Positions 11,106-22,271 of a DNA stretch of 64,000 bases are shown here, one piece after another (the stretch's first letter is position 1; every line of letters starts with the position of its first letter). The stretch covers positions 32,835,202-32,899,201 of the forward strand of contig CM046309.1 of the NCBI GenBank assembly GCA_025267735.1, given 5' to 3'. Made by a program: the position numbers and the translations under genes. This DNA is from Mactra quadrangularis. Its lineage: Eukaryota > Mollusca > Bivalvia > Venerida > Mactridae. The notes beneath the pieces are model-generated. The model did not search any database and was not told the DNA's origin. It worked only from the letters and a program-made list of their open reading frames with translations.

Positions 11106-11838
11106 TAGTCCTAAATATAAGACCCTACATAACTATTTTATCATACGGACGTTTTTCTGTTATGTAGGGTCTTAACGGATTGCTTCAAAAACGCATAGCA
11201 AAATATTTTTTTCAAAAAGTAAATGAATGTGGGTCAAATTAGCACCAAACGATAGATAAAAGTTTACTTTTATTCTTTCCATAAATCAAAAGATAATAAT
11301 CAGGTTTTTCGCTTACAGAAACACTAATTACTTTTACTGCTATCCAGGGTTGTCGCCGTTCGCCGCCATTTTGAACTGAATTCTTGACGGTAAATAAAGT
11401 GTCGCTTCGGTTAAACGAAAATTTTTTCCAGAGTTGTCGTTCTTGCCTTCAATAGCATACCTTATAAATTCGTTCAAAATCAATTCTTAATCGTGTGACC
11501 CAATTTGAATTCGGATTGCTTTGGCTATTATTGCATGGTTATTGTGACAAACTGAAAGTACTCGTCAATTAAGGACTTTAAATGGATTATTTGACTGTCT
11601 AAGGTTAGAATTTTAAATAATTTCACTTTTATCATGTGTATTTTTCGTTTAAATTTCTATTGGTGTGTCGTTTTATTGCAAATTTTTCGAATTAAAACGA
11701 GTAGAACGTTCAGACCTGAATCGATGTCTGTACACTAAAATTTTTGCTATGCGTTTTTGAAGCAATCCGTTAAGACCCTACGTAACAGAGAAATGTCCAA
11801 ATGATAAAAACATACGTAGGGTCTTATATTTAGGACTA
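11106..11838. mobile_element. Mutator-like non-autonomous transposon with ~110-bp inverted ends
   Basis: The ends are TAGTCCTAAATATAAGACCC and its complement GGGTCTTATATTTAGGACTA. Similarity continues inward for about 110 bases, through a second ACCCTACxTAACAGA block to AACGCATAGCAAAA. A 9-bp direct repeat AACCTAAAC lies at 11097-11105 and 11839-11847. Long terminal inverted repeats plus a 9-bp duplication are typical of Mutator-like elements. No transposase is present. A solo TTACGTAGGGTCTTG near 21704 may be a fragment of the same family. Confidence 0.85.
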
Positions 11839-12513
11839 AACCTAAACTTAAGGCTTATGATCCGATATTGAAACTTGGTCCAAGCAAATTTAAAGACGTG
11901 TAGCAAGTGTAAAGAACGTCAATTTTGTGTCACAATCGGCAAATCTGTCTAATTCAGAGTCACTTACCAGAAAGAACTCGGTAAGTAAAACTCATGTATA
12001 CCCTATGACTTGATAATCATGATAACTAGTAAGTAAATAAACAGTCAACAGCAACAATCATCCGAAGAGTTTTATCCGATTCCTTAGCCACTTACCGTAT
12101 ACGTGTGTCTACACTTAATCGGTAAATTTTAAAAGAAATCAACACTAATATTTAACATAGTGCCAATCGAAAAATACTAAAGAAAACTTATGATTCACGC
12201 TAAATTTATGCAACACAATAATTTGTTTACAAAGAAATTCAATGGGGGATTTTATTTTGAGAAAGTTTATAACGTAGCCAAGTAGCGTAGATTGCAAACA
12301 ACTACCTGCACAGCCGCGCCTATAGATATGTAAACTCCGCCCCTCAATAACACTGATTTAGTTAGCCGGTTCACATTCTGGACAGTACAAAGAGCCGTGT
12401 AATCAAAATTTTCGAGATAACGATATAACGACATTCTTTATATTTTCTGGGTACAAAATATGTAAGTATACAGGGATGGAATGGTGATATTCGGTCCACT
12501 AATAGACTAGTTT

Positions 12514-12660
12514 CAGTGGCGGATACAGAATAGGGCTGCCTTGGGGGGCTGGTTGACCCACATTGGGGTGGGTACGGGAGGGGTGTCCCCTCCCTTTGGT
12601 GGGGGTACGGGGGACATCCCTCGGAAATTTTGAAAAATGCAGGTCTAAAATCGTGCATTC
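12514..12660 (+). repeat. Left-end fragment of a hAT-like element
   Basis: It starts CAGTGGCGGATACAG, the widespread hAT-style terminus, followed by GC-rich sequence (GGGTACGGGAGGGGTGTCCC). No matching right end was found within several kilobases, so this is a fragment. Confidence 0.5.
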
Positions 12661-13680
12661 TGGTGCATTTTTTGCTGTTTTTGTAGCATACATAATAGCA
12701 CAGATTAACCCTTAACTGGTCAATGCCGCATTTTATGACTAATGTGTCTGGACCCCCTTCAAAATAGCCGTCACGGGCCTTGAAATTGTTTTTTACTGGA
12801 TTTGGTGAAATTCACTATAGGAAAGTCGATCCTAAAATTACCCCATTTTCGCGCGCCTCCCCCATCAAAAGATGTTTCAGGCGGTCCCAAAGTAGGATAA
12901 GCCACTTTTTTGCTGGGGTTTGAAGATGGAGCAGTGCCCCTCCTCGCAAGGAAAAAATCTGGGTCATTGCGTGCAGAAAAATGGTGCAAAATGCTGATAA
13001 GAAAACATGTTTTCAGTGTCTGAGATGTACTGATACTTCAGACATCTTTTTTGGAAAATATCAACCAATTGAAGGAGAATAATGACCCATATTAACATTT
13101 TTTAGACTAAAACATGATAAAGTATAAGATAAAATCTAGTTCCGTATCTTAACACTGTATCAAAATTGTTCTTATATGTTTACTTCAACACCCAATAAAA
13201 TAACAACAATGTATAAACTTTCATACAAAAAATAGAATTAATAAAACAACTTTATACTTTGTTTTAAGGTGGGATGAAAACAGAGACATAGTGTATCTAA
13301 TTCCCTGATGAAAATAACAAAAACTTAAAATTCATTAAGAATTATATAAATGATTTATGATATAAAATTAATGAATGAATCTATTATAAGATAAACGAGG
13401 AAATCTAAAACAGTCCAAACAGAGAAGCTTCTAAATTATGGTCGAGGGTGTTCCGAATGCACAATGGTCCTGTCAGTCAAGCCAGTGACATAGATCTACA
13501 TGTATATATCTATGGTCAAGCGTGAACAACTTGTTGATCGGTAATTACATTCTCAACAAAGCCCCAGGCAAGAGATTAACAACCGGATGATAGCAATTAA
13601 CTGCTTTGATAACGGACACACTACGGACCATAAAATGCATAAGTGTAAATCAGCCCAGCTGGAAAACGTATCTCTGGACT
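12661..13680. other. Anonymous AT-rich DNA
   Basis: No supported gene. Short frames at 12770-12990 overlap G/C-rich repeat-like sequence and have no recognisable protein motif. Confidence 0.5.
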
Positions 13681-13684
13681 GAGA

Positions 13685-13812
13685 TTGGGGGCTGCAGCCC
13701 TGAAGTCCGGGGCTAAATCCGCGGCTGATATGTGCTTAACCCAGTCAATCAATATTGCTGGTGAAACTATAAAATCTGTGAAGACAATTCGCTATTTAGG
13801 GGCCTTTCTTGA
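13685..13812 (+). pseudogene. LINE reverse-transcriptase fragment cut by the composite element
   Basis: The frame reads INIAGETIKSVKTIRYLGAF then LDD, matching the post-FADD 'LGvxiD' thumb segment of LINE reverse transcriptases. Similarity stops exactly where the satellite-bearing element head begins (GAAGTTAGCAAA at about 13813), so the composite element landed in an old LINE. Confidence 0.65.
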
Positions 13813-13950
13813 TGACGCTGAAGTTAGCAAATTTTTTTTGCTAGCAAAAGTGACCACAGAGTGCTACTTTTGCTAGCAATATTTTTATATAACGAATCGT
13901 GAAATAATAATTTAGGCCTAAAACGGCTATTTAACATGGCAAGTCCATTT

Positions 13951-14822
13951 CACTGGCACCAGAGTCCATATCTTATGATTATAATACGTACGTCACTATA
14001 TATAGTTCTCTGTACATATATATATAATAAACATGGTATTGAACGTTTTCTACCGTGCATACGGCCCAAACCGTTTTTCTTCAATTCGACTTGTATCTGA
14101 AAAAAATGTCGGTCTCAATTTAAAGATTAAACATTACTCTAACATCATGCAAAGTTACAAGTTTGTATCTGATACCGTTTTCATGAAATTTATATTAATT
14201 TCAGAATCACTAGTTTGCAGCGATTCAACGTCACTACTGACTTCCGGTTTAACTTAACCTGGTTCCCTGGATATTAATGATTACGTACACAGACGCAGCA
14301 TATATCATTGATTACGTGTATATTCTATTTATAGAACTTGGGACACGTAAATGTTTACCTAGGCAGTGCGCTCCGATTGGGTTTAAATTTGGCGCGCTTC
14401 ATTGACAAGGTACGGGAAAAGTCTCGAGGAGTTTATCAACCAATCAGTTTACGCCGGTAAACGCGTCATGATTAAACCGGAAGTGAACAGTGACTCTCAA
14501 TCGCTGCAAAATGATAGTATTGAAATTACGATTAATTTCATAATAACCGTTTAAGATATAAAGTTTTTGAATAGTCAGTTTTGTAAGGAAATGTTTAATC
14601 TACAAAACGAGACCGATATTTGCATCCAAATATATTGGTAAAGGTAAAATAAATCTGTTAGACCGTACCTACTGTCAAAATGGTTCAATACCATGTGAAT
14701 ATTATAATGATAGTCATAACTCGTACACGGTGATGAATACGGGAGCGATTTTTAATTGTGTTTGTTGACAAAATATTATATGTGCGTGCATTTTAAAGAA
14801 TGCGAGGACTCCAGTGCCAGTG
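13951..14822. mobile_element. Palindromic hAT MITE inserted in the composite element
   Basis: The 872-bp element begins CACTGGCACCAGAGTCC and ends GGACTCCAGTGCCAGTG. It is flanked by a perfect 8-bp duplication GTCCATTT (13943-13950 and 14823-14830). The two halves are imperfect inverted copies along nearly their whole length, for example CATGGTATTGAA on both arms and TTTGCAGCGATT (14213) against AATCGCTGCAAA (14498). The closest inner arms carry TAAACCGGAAGTGAACAGTGAC and its complement. An RNA copy would fold into a long hairpin. Confidence 0.9.
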
Positions 14823-14863
14823 GTCCATTTGTCCGGCCTAAGGCCACTAGTCGGTATTATGTG

Positions 14864-15385
14864 TTTTGTGTATAAAATCGGCCCATCTGAGGGCTGATTT
14901 TATACACAAAACGTAAAGTGCCGTCCTTAAGTGGTCTTTGGTCCTAACCCACGGAATTTTCCCAGGGTAGCCGCTATACACACGTAATAGCCTTTGGTAA
15001 GACCTCTAGCGTAGTATACACCAGTACCCGGCTAAATCGCTTTAATTCTAGATTCGAGCCCTGAAACATTGCCATCTGAATGCTGATTTTTCTACACAAA
15101 ACGTAAAGTACCGACATTTTGTGGTTTCTGGCCCAAGTCCACGGAATTTTCCTAGGGTATAGCCACTATGCCCGCGTGATAGTCCTAGGTCATACCTTTA
15201 ACGTGGTATACGCCAGTACCCGGCCAAATCGTTAAAACACGAGATTCGAGCCATGAAACATGGCCCATCTGAGTGGTGATTTTATACACAAAACGTAAAT
15301 TACCGACCTTTAGTGGTCTTTCGCCCAAGCCCTAGGAATTTTCCCAGGGTAGCCACTATGCTTACGTGATAGCCCATTGCTTTTA
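14864..15385 (-). repeat. ~190-bp satellite, small array (~3 monomers)
   Basis: Monomers carry GGCCCATCTGAG, TGATTTTATACACAAAACGT, a GTGGTCTxTGGCC block, GGAATTTTCCCAGGGTAGCC and CGATTCGAGCCCTGAAACAT. This is the same unit as in the large arrays but more diverged. A head-to-head flip at about 14880 places TTTTGTGTATAAAATC (14864-14879) opposite GATTTTATACACAAAA (14896-14911), a 16-bp-arm palindrome. Confidence 0.88.
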
Positions 15386-16980
15386 TAATGTCAGTTCTAT
15401 AAGCGATCTATATTTATTTATTGACATTTAAAATCATTAGCACATTATAACACAATATCACAGAAATATTCAATAAAATCACAGATAAAAGTTTAACATC
15501 AGTATATATGATGATAAGACATGATGAACTAAAAACTATTGACTAGCATGTTAAATTATGACTTACAACAGTGTACAACCATAGCTCGACATACTTTTAA
15601 TAATATATTTAGAATAGACATGTGTTGTAATCAAGTACTAAGAACCTATGGATAACCCATTAAGCTGAAAGCTTATTTCCAATGGGGTCCATTTAAGGGA
15701 ATAACAAATTGTTTAAAAAAATAGAAAAAAAACAATTATTGAGGACAAGACTTAGTTCAAAAACGGGATTATTAAAAGTATGCTACAAGCACATATTATC
15801 ACAGACACATATGTCTAATAAAACAGATCAATAGTATATATCTAATAAAACATGTATTAATAGTATATAAAATCTTGGGTACATTCTGTAACCTGTTTAC
15901 TAAGTAAATATTTTTTGACAAGAAGTTTGTATTTCTGGAAATTTTTCACAGCTTTGATTTCTTCTGGAAGTGAATTCCAGTCTAAAATACCATGGTAATA
16001 AAAAGTCTGTTTACTGACATTGTTACCATTTGGGACATTAAAATTAAAACTACTAGATCTGGTATTATACCGCATGTTATCTTCTCGTCGTTCAAAGTTA
16101 TTTTTCAAATATGACGGACATTTGTTATGAAAGACTCTGTGAATATGGCTAAGTCTCAGCTGTTTAACACGGTTATTTACATTTAACATATTTAAAACTA
16201 CATAATCTTGATATGAAATAGATTGTCTTGGAGAATACCCTTTAATGAATCTAATAACTTTATTTTGCATAATCTGTAGCTTATTTTTCAAACCTTTAGA
16301 TATACCTTCATACCAAGAAGAACAAGAATAGTCAAAATGACTCTGTAATAATGCAGAACATAATATTTTCCTGGTGTTAAAATCTAAACAATTGTTATTT
16401 CTATATGAAAAATTAAATTTGGCATTTACTTTGCTCTGAACAATTGATTCGCCTGTTAAATCATTATCAATGACAAGCCCTAAGTACTTAACTTTTTTAG
16501 ATCCCTTAATGTCATGACCATAACAATTAGGCCTAACAATGAATTGACTGTCTTGGTTCAATTTACGTTTTGGCCCAAACAAAATATATTCTGTCTTGCC
16601 TAGATGCAATGACAGTTAGTTATCTACCAACCAGTCAGAGCATCCTTCCAAAACCTAGCCAAGTTTAACTGAGATGAACTCAGGATTTTTGTGACTAAAC
16701 AAAATAGTACTATCATCAGCATAAAGTATGAGTTTACAATCTTTATCAATACTAGTGACCATGTCATTGACATAACATAGAAAAAGGAGTGGTCCCAGTA
16801 TACTTCCTTGAGGAACCCCACATGTAACTGCATTGGCTTTGGAGAAAGTTTTACCAATATTGACCACTTGTTTTCTACCGGACAGGTAAGACTTAAACCA
16901 AGAAACTGATTTTACACCCATGAGTTCCAATTTACCAAATAAAATAAAATTGATGTCATTCCAAAGAGCCTTAGCTATTC
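15386..16980 (-). mobile_element. 5'-truncated LINE, second family
   Basis: The element runs right to left. Its reverse-transcriptase remnant enters at about 16980 without any endonuclease, and it ends in a ~450-base AT-rich 3' UTR with a TAAATAAATATAG-type terminus near 15400. It abuts the satellite array directly. It is distinct in sequence from the LINE at 1-2802. Confidence 0.8.
15857..16978 (-). pseudogene. LINE reverse transcriptase, inactivated by stop codons
   Basis: One reading frame carries a remnant of motif A (KALWNDINFILFGKLELMGV), then SWFKSYLSGRKQ, CGVPQGSILGPLLF, the catalytic YADDST box near 16708-16725, and after two in-frame stops near 16656 and 16615 a KTEYILFGP and VKYLGLVIDNDL segment. 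A C-terminal YHGILDWNSLPEEIK tail follows. The motif-A aspartate context is degraded and the stops lie between domains D and E, so it cannot make an active enzyme. The absence of frameshifts suggests moderate age. Confidence 0.88.
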
Positions 16981-17857
16981 GTTCATGTATGAAAGGTATT
17001 TATTTCTTTGGTTATAATGATTTATCTTTAATCATTATCCATTAATTTATCACGCCCTCCTTTTAAGTTATTTAAAATCTCATTAATTTTTCATTTCACC
17101 GTCAAGTGACGACAACGATGTTGCATTGAGTCGTTTTCTTTTTACTCTAACGACACGCATGCGCATTAAGCACAAAACGGTGCACGTGAATTAGTGATTA
17201 CTTTCGTCGTGTCTTACATTTTATTAAATTGTTGCATATTTTGCTTATATTTGCAGGTACGTACGTTTTGTTATTGTTCACATGTTTCCATTGTTTATTT
17301 TGCATTACTTCATTATGGTTGTCATTGCCATTTTATATGTATTTTTGATTAAAATGTTGGGAGCACATTGTCACATAGTCCACCATGCGCATGTATTTTC
17401 TCACTATTTTATTACATATACTGTGCGCCTTCTGTCTATATTTGCAGACCAGAATGTCAACACATCCTTCACCTAGCTGAGAAGATGTATGCTTCAGAAC
17501 CTGTGACAATTGGCACCAACGTGCTTTTGCCAAGTTTTGGAGTGTTTTCCGTGACAGGGAACGAAACCGGTTTGTATGGTTTTTATATTTTCCTGACGTC
17601 ATGAAATTAGCTGTATGAACCAATCAGATTGTATGAATTTGGGAAACCCAATAGCAAAGTTGCGCGAAATTGTGATGTGCAAGAGGTTTGTTTTTATTGT
17701 TAAGAAATTAATTAATTTATGTACTTGTTTATTTCAGCTTAATAATGAAAGTTCTGACTGTTCATATGAACTTTTAAGTCCACTTTCTGGACCCCAATAC
17801 TGAGCTTAAGTTCTGGATATAGTTTCTTGCTCAAGTATATGAAGTAAACAATGGGGT
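16981..17857. other. Anonymous DNA with splice-like signals but no coherent gene
   Basis: Pyrimidine-rich tracts end in TATATTTGCAG at about 17257 and 17447, and TTTATTTCAG at about 17737. The segment 17448-17569 is open (HILHLAEKMYASEPVTIG) and is followed by GTTTGT, but its phase does not join the next open segment. No protein family was recognised. Confidence 0.3.
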
Positions 17858-18284
17858 ATCCCGACACAACCTATTTTCGATCACAACCAATATTAGATCC
17901 GCCCTGGAAATTTTTGGTTATGCAGGCTAAACTCGCCATTTCCGCTTTGTTGGGCACATGTTTTGTTTACACACCCTGAAGGTTTATCATCCGACGGTTT
18001 TTAAAGGGGATACAATCGGTAAAAAACGTGCCAAAGTAACCTGCAACAAATTTTGTTATTTTCACTATTCCCAAAATTTTACATCATAAATATGTGTTTT
18101 AAATATTAAATCCAACATTTTCTTTTTGTTTGAAGCGTGTCTGCTGACAGACAGCATCATTTCATATAGCTCCACCTACTTTTCCATATTTGGGAAGTAT
18201 ACTTCACGGAAAAATTTAGACTTTGTGACATATGGCTCTTTACTAACTTTTCTTATTTTTTCAAATATTTGGAGTTGTAGTTTA

Positions 18285-20478
18285 CAGTGAACTCGACAGT
18301 TCCGGGTCAGTTACGAAACAAACGATGCGTGTCTCTTCAAAACGAAAGTTGTGGGAATCAAACCTGCATAAATTGATAAACAAATACTTCCACCTTACCA
18401 TGCTATAATAAATTAATAGTGTTTATTTGCTTGTAATTTCCTGCAATTTTCGAAATTGCATGTTGCAAACTCGATAGTTACGGGTCGCACTTGCCAATTC
18501 CGGGTCACGTGACAGATGCTTGTCTCTTTAATCCGGAGTGGTCTCAACAGGGTTAAAATCAATAAAACAGCCGACTTTTTGTCAATAAAGACTTTATCTC
18601 ATAGTTTCTTCCAAGTTAAACAAAAATAAAGCTCGTAAATTAAAGATCTAATCATGTCACTTGCAATTACCTATTGCATATAAAAACAAGTACCATAAAT
18701 GCTAGGGCTGCGTATCGTGGCCAAGGTCGCGATACGATACGTATCGCGATATATGCCTCGCGATTACGATATTAATCGCGATACGATATAAATTGTAAAT
18801 TTGGTATGAATGCATAGACAAATTATGATAATCATATTATTATCAAACAATCATAAAATTAAAAAAAGCGATAGCTTGGGTCGCGAAAATGTATGACATA
18901 ACGAAATAATGATTGAAGGAATTTTATTTTTACGAAATACCACATTATGAATAATAAAATACAAATAACTTTATTTGTTGTAAAATACTGACAAAGTTGT
19001 TTGTTTCTAGTGGAATTTAAGGAATACGTTCATTAAAAAAATCAACTAATTATGTCTATTTAAAGAGGCACACAACACGCTAATAATTAATAACAATTAT
19101 CAGCTTATCGGCAAACATAAAAGAAAGTGTTATCTTCCTCAATCAATGTTCACCAAAGTTTGTCACGTGTTTGTTAATTGCAACCGTTTGATAACGTAAT
19201 CAATTTTAATCGAGCCGCCATATATGTAGCACTATTGATTTTTTAGAGGACGCCTTGCACATAAGTCATATTGTCTATGATTGTTACAAGCGTGGATAAA
19301 AATTTAATGTGTATTGCGGACTCTGCTGGATTTTTTGCGTCCAAATAATAAATTGCTTGTAACTGCAATTTTTATGTTCAATTATCCATTTTTAGTAATA
19401 TTGCTATTGAAATTGCTACCAGACATTTGGTCTTGCGATCCGTATCTTTTTAACGAACCGTCGGCGTTTAAGACGGAATCGGTCTTCGGCCCGGTAGCTA
19501 GATTCGAAGATTGAGGTACCTTGTTTAATTTAGCAAAATAGATGTAACGAAAACAAATGGCATAGAATATACGAAAAGTTGTCAAATTCGCGATATAGCC
19601 ATATTTTCGGCGAGTGCGCCCGACGGGCACAATAGACGATTGATATTGCGCCATTTTCGTTCATAAGGGGCCAATGGCGCGCTCTAGATTGAACACTGAG
19701 TAAAGATTGCATTTGCACGTTAAATGCTATGGATACAAATGTATATATAGTATTTTTCGTTTTAACTGATTTCTTGTAAACTAAAAGGCCCTCCGAATCG
19801 CGATTTTTTAGGACGCGATTCGATACACCCGTATCGGACAGTCGCGATTACGATCTCACGATGCATCGGTGAATCGTTACAGCCCTAATAAATACAATTA
19901 GTTGCGTGTAAAAAGTAAAACTCAAAATGTCAAACAATAATTGTATTTAATTGACAAATAACTAACATATGGGATAAAATTATGTATAAAATCAATTTTA
20001 AATGTTAAAAAAATACTTTTTAATAGAAATAAATGATTGTATATAATACGGGTTAAGTTTTGACCCGAAATTGTCACGTGCTTACCAGGTCAAATTGTCT
20101 GCATTATTGTCTAGCAGTAATTAGATTAAACAAATCTATGAGTTAAATCGTGTTCACCGATAAATTTCCTGCAAAATGATGTGCAATAAGGACTTATTTT
20201 ATCTAAATTGTGGATATAAATCGCTGTTTTTTCGAACGCATGGACGAAACGTTCACGTACTTTCGCATTGGTTGGAAAAGACGCTGTTTAGTGTTTCATG
20301 ACTATGACTTCCAGTAGAGAAATGTTAACATGGAAAGTTTGTGTAACAGTAGCTAAGTGGTTAGTGTACATGACTTAACTATCATATAATCAAAATATTG
20401 AATTATTAAGGAATCATCTGTACTATTTTAAAAAAGTGACCCGGAACTGTCGATGACCCGGAACTGTCGAGTTCACTG
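18285..20478. mobile_element. TA-target (Tc1/mariner-like) non-autonomous transposon
   Basis: The termini CAGTGAACTCGACAGTTCCG (left) and CGGAACTGTCGAGTTCACTG (right) are perfect inverted repeats extending through GGGTC, flanked by TA on both sides (18283-18284, 20479-20480). The GACAGTTCCGGGTCA motif recurs just inside both ends. The 2194-bp span includes a later 1.2-kb hAT insertion, so the original element was about 1.0 kb. No transposase is present. Confidence 0.88.
18703..19887. mobile_element. hAT transposon nested in the TA-target element
   Basis: It begins TAGGGCTGCGTATCGTGG and ends GAATCGTTACAGCCCTA. The 8-bp flanks ATAAATGC (18695-18702) and ATAAATAC (19888-19895) differ at one base. 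The ends are rich in ATCGCGATACGATACGTATC-type subterminal repeats. No transposase frame remains. The left half is closely related to the element starting at 23819. Confidence 0.9.
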
Positions 20479-21189
20479 TATTAATATTATTTACCGAATG
20501 TTTCACTCTTTAAATTTTTGAAAATCACGTACCGACTAACTGGTCATAAAGACCCTATTATCATGACAAAACGGATACTTTTACGATGTTTGAGAACAGT
20601 AAGGGTCATTAGAAGAGAAGACACATTCTAGTGCCCCAACTGTGTTTCCTCCACATGTAAACTTTCAAAACTATCATTAGGATACACTGTAAATAGGTTT
20701 TGAAAAGTTTATACGTCAGTGAAAGTTAAATATTGTGTTTAATATCTAAAATAATGGTTTATGACATCTTGTTACGCTATCTATGACGCGCTGTATACTT
20801 TATCAGCATCTGATCGAAAATAGGTTGCGCAACTTCCGGTTTAGTTCAATTAGGTCAGTTACGTAGAAAACAGATATTTAAAACATGATTTGAGGTTAGG
20901 TTGTATTTTTTGCATATTTTTACCGCTAAATTGTTGTTGAACAGTATTTCAGCGTTTATAGACGCTGTTCGTCCTTTTTGTATGACTTTCACGGCAATTA
21001 ACCGTTAGCTGATCGAAAATTGGTTGTACCAGGCTATTCTATCTGTAGATGGCTCAGACGGGTCTAGCGGGTGTCAGGGGGTAGTCATTTTTAAGTAGTA
21101 CAAACCATTTTTCCTCTGTGCTTAACATAGATTTGATGTTTATGTAGTTTGTATTATAAATTTGTTGCATTATTCTGCAAAATGTGTAT

Positions 21190-21275
21190 AACATTGTACC
21201 TAGTGGTGCAAAAGTTTAGATCCCCCCTAGAAAGTTTGGACCCCCCCTAGAAAAAATCCTGTATCTGCCCCTGGA
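21190..21275. repeat. Right-end fragment of a CAGGGGCAGATACAGG-type repeat
   Basis: CCCCCCTAGAAA occurs twice, followed by ATCCTGTATCTGCCCCTGG, whose complement resembles hAT-style termini. No partner end was found nearby. Confidence 0.4.
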
Positions 21276-21331
21276 TGGGATTCAAACTAACAAGGAGATG
21301 GCTATTATATGTCAATGATCACAAGTCCTAC

Positions 21332-21643
21332 ATTGTTACCACTTACCCGGGTCGATAGCTCAGTTGGTAGCGGATTTGGATACTCATGCCCGAGGGGGTG
21401 CGGGTTCGAATCCCGCTTGGGGAGGTTATACCCTTCCATGAAAATTTGACAATAATGTCAATTTTCCTCCATTGATTAGATAATATGGAGAAGTTTCCAG
21501 CCTTGTGGAAGGGTAGGTGAGTACTGGTTATAGACAATGGTCCAGGAAAGCTAGGTTAGGTGCGCTGGACGCTGTGAAATGACCTAAATTGTGTTGATAC
21601 GGCATTAACTCCAATAAATGAAAAATAAATATTGTTACCACTT
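21332..21643 (+). repeat. tRNA-derived SINE, family A, copy 2 (full length)
   Basis: The body is 21345-21630. The head contains an A box (GATAGCTCAGTTGGTAGCGG) and an intact B box (GGTTCGAATCC), so it has internal RNA polymerase III promoter elements. The family-A body and a CAATAAATGAAAAATAAAT tail follow. A 13-bp duplication ATTGTTACCACTT flanks it (21332-21344, 21631-21643). Confidence 0.95.
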
Positions 21644-21944
21644 GTCCTGTAGTCCTATATATAAAACACTCCGTAACTTATTTTTCATTTGGCCATAGCT
21701 TCTGTTACGTAGGGTCTTGTCGACTTTATATTTTATTTTTTCAGGAATTGGTTATTGAGATTTAAGTAAATGAATATTTTTGAAACTTGAAACTACACAG
21801 CACTGAAAAAAAGCAAACAATGTCCAGAATGTTTGTAATATCATGCTATATTCATTGGTAGAGGTGAGTTTTATCTTTATGAATTCTTATAGCATTATAA
21901 TTCATATTGATCATTGGTTTTTGTATTTTTTATGCGCACGTGTT

Positions 21945-22175
21945 GAGGCCCAAAGGTCAAGGTCACAGGGACATCAAATGGAAACCTTTGTTTGGAAGAT
22001 AACTCGATCAACATCATGTTTACATAGGTTCACCAAATTTTATTTGTGGATAGCCTTTGATTCAAAGATGTGCCCTACTGGTTCTTAGGCCCCAATGTCA
22101 AAGGTCAAGGTCACTCATACTTCAAATGGAATATCTTTGTCTGGATGATAGGGCTTGGGTTTGTGGACCCTGTCA
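21945..22175 (+). repeat. Two diverged AGGTCA-bearing repeat units
   Basis: Two units about 140 bases apart share AGGCCCxAA, AAAGGTCAAGGTCAC and ATCAAATGGAAACCTTTGT-like segments. They resemble the 145-bp repeats immediately downstream in motif but not in most bases, so they are probably an older relative. Confidence 0.6.
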
Positions 22176-22271
22176 CAAGACAAACCAGTTCGCGATTCGG
22201 CAAAGCAATACACAGATCGATTCGCAAACCCCTGCTACTTAATGCTTATTTAACTTGCTAGTGTATACTTT

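Larger units (their letters stand above)
13809..15385. mobile_element. Composite element: hairpin head plus ~190-bp satellite cores, copy 1
   Basis: The head (GCTGAAGTTAGCAAA...TTTGCTAGCAAAAGTG, then ACATGGCAAGTCC) is shared with the head at 42.68 kb, including the passage through GTCCxTTTGTCxGGCCT once the inserted MITE at 13951-14822 is removed. Head and core are therefore parts of one mobile unit. The core is about three minus-orientation monomers. The organisation resembles bivalve repeat-cored non-autonomous elements related to Helentrons, but terminal motifs proving that were not established. Confidence 0.7.

Noticed and set aside
12371..12693. Proline-rich minus-strand frames
   Set aside because: They translate the G-rich hAT-end fragment at 12514-12660; overlapping frames are open on the same strand, as expected from biased composition.
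17448..17803. Two-exon gene (17448-17569 joined to 17738 onwards)
   Set aside because: The first segment ends in phase 1; joining to the next acceptor gives an immediate stop codon, and no domain is recognised.
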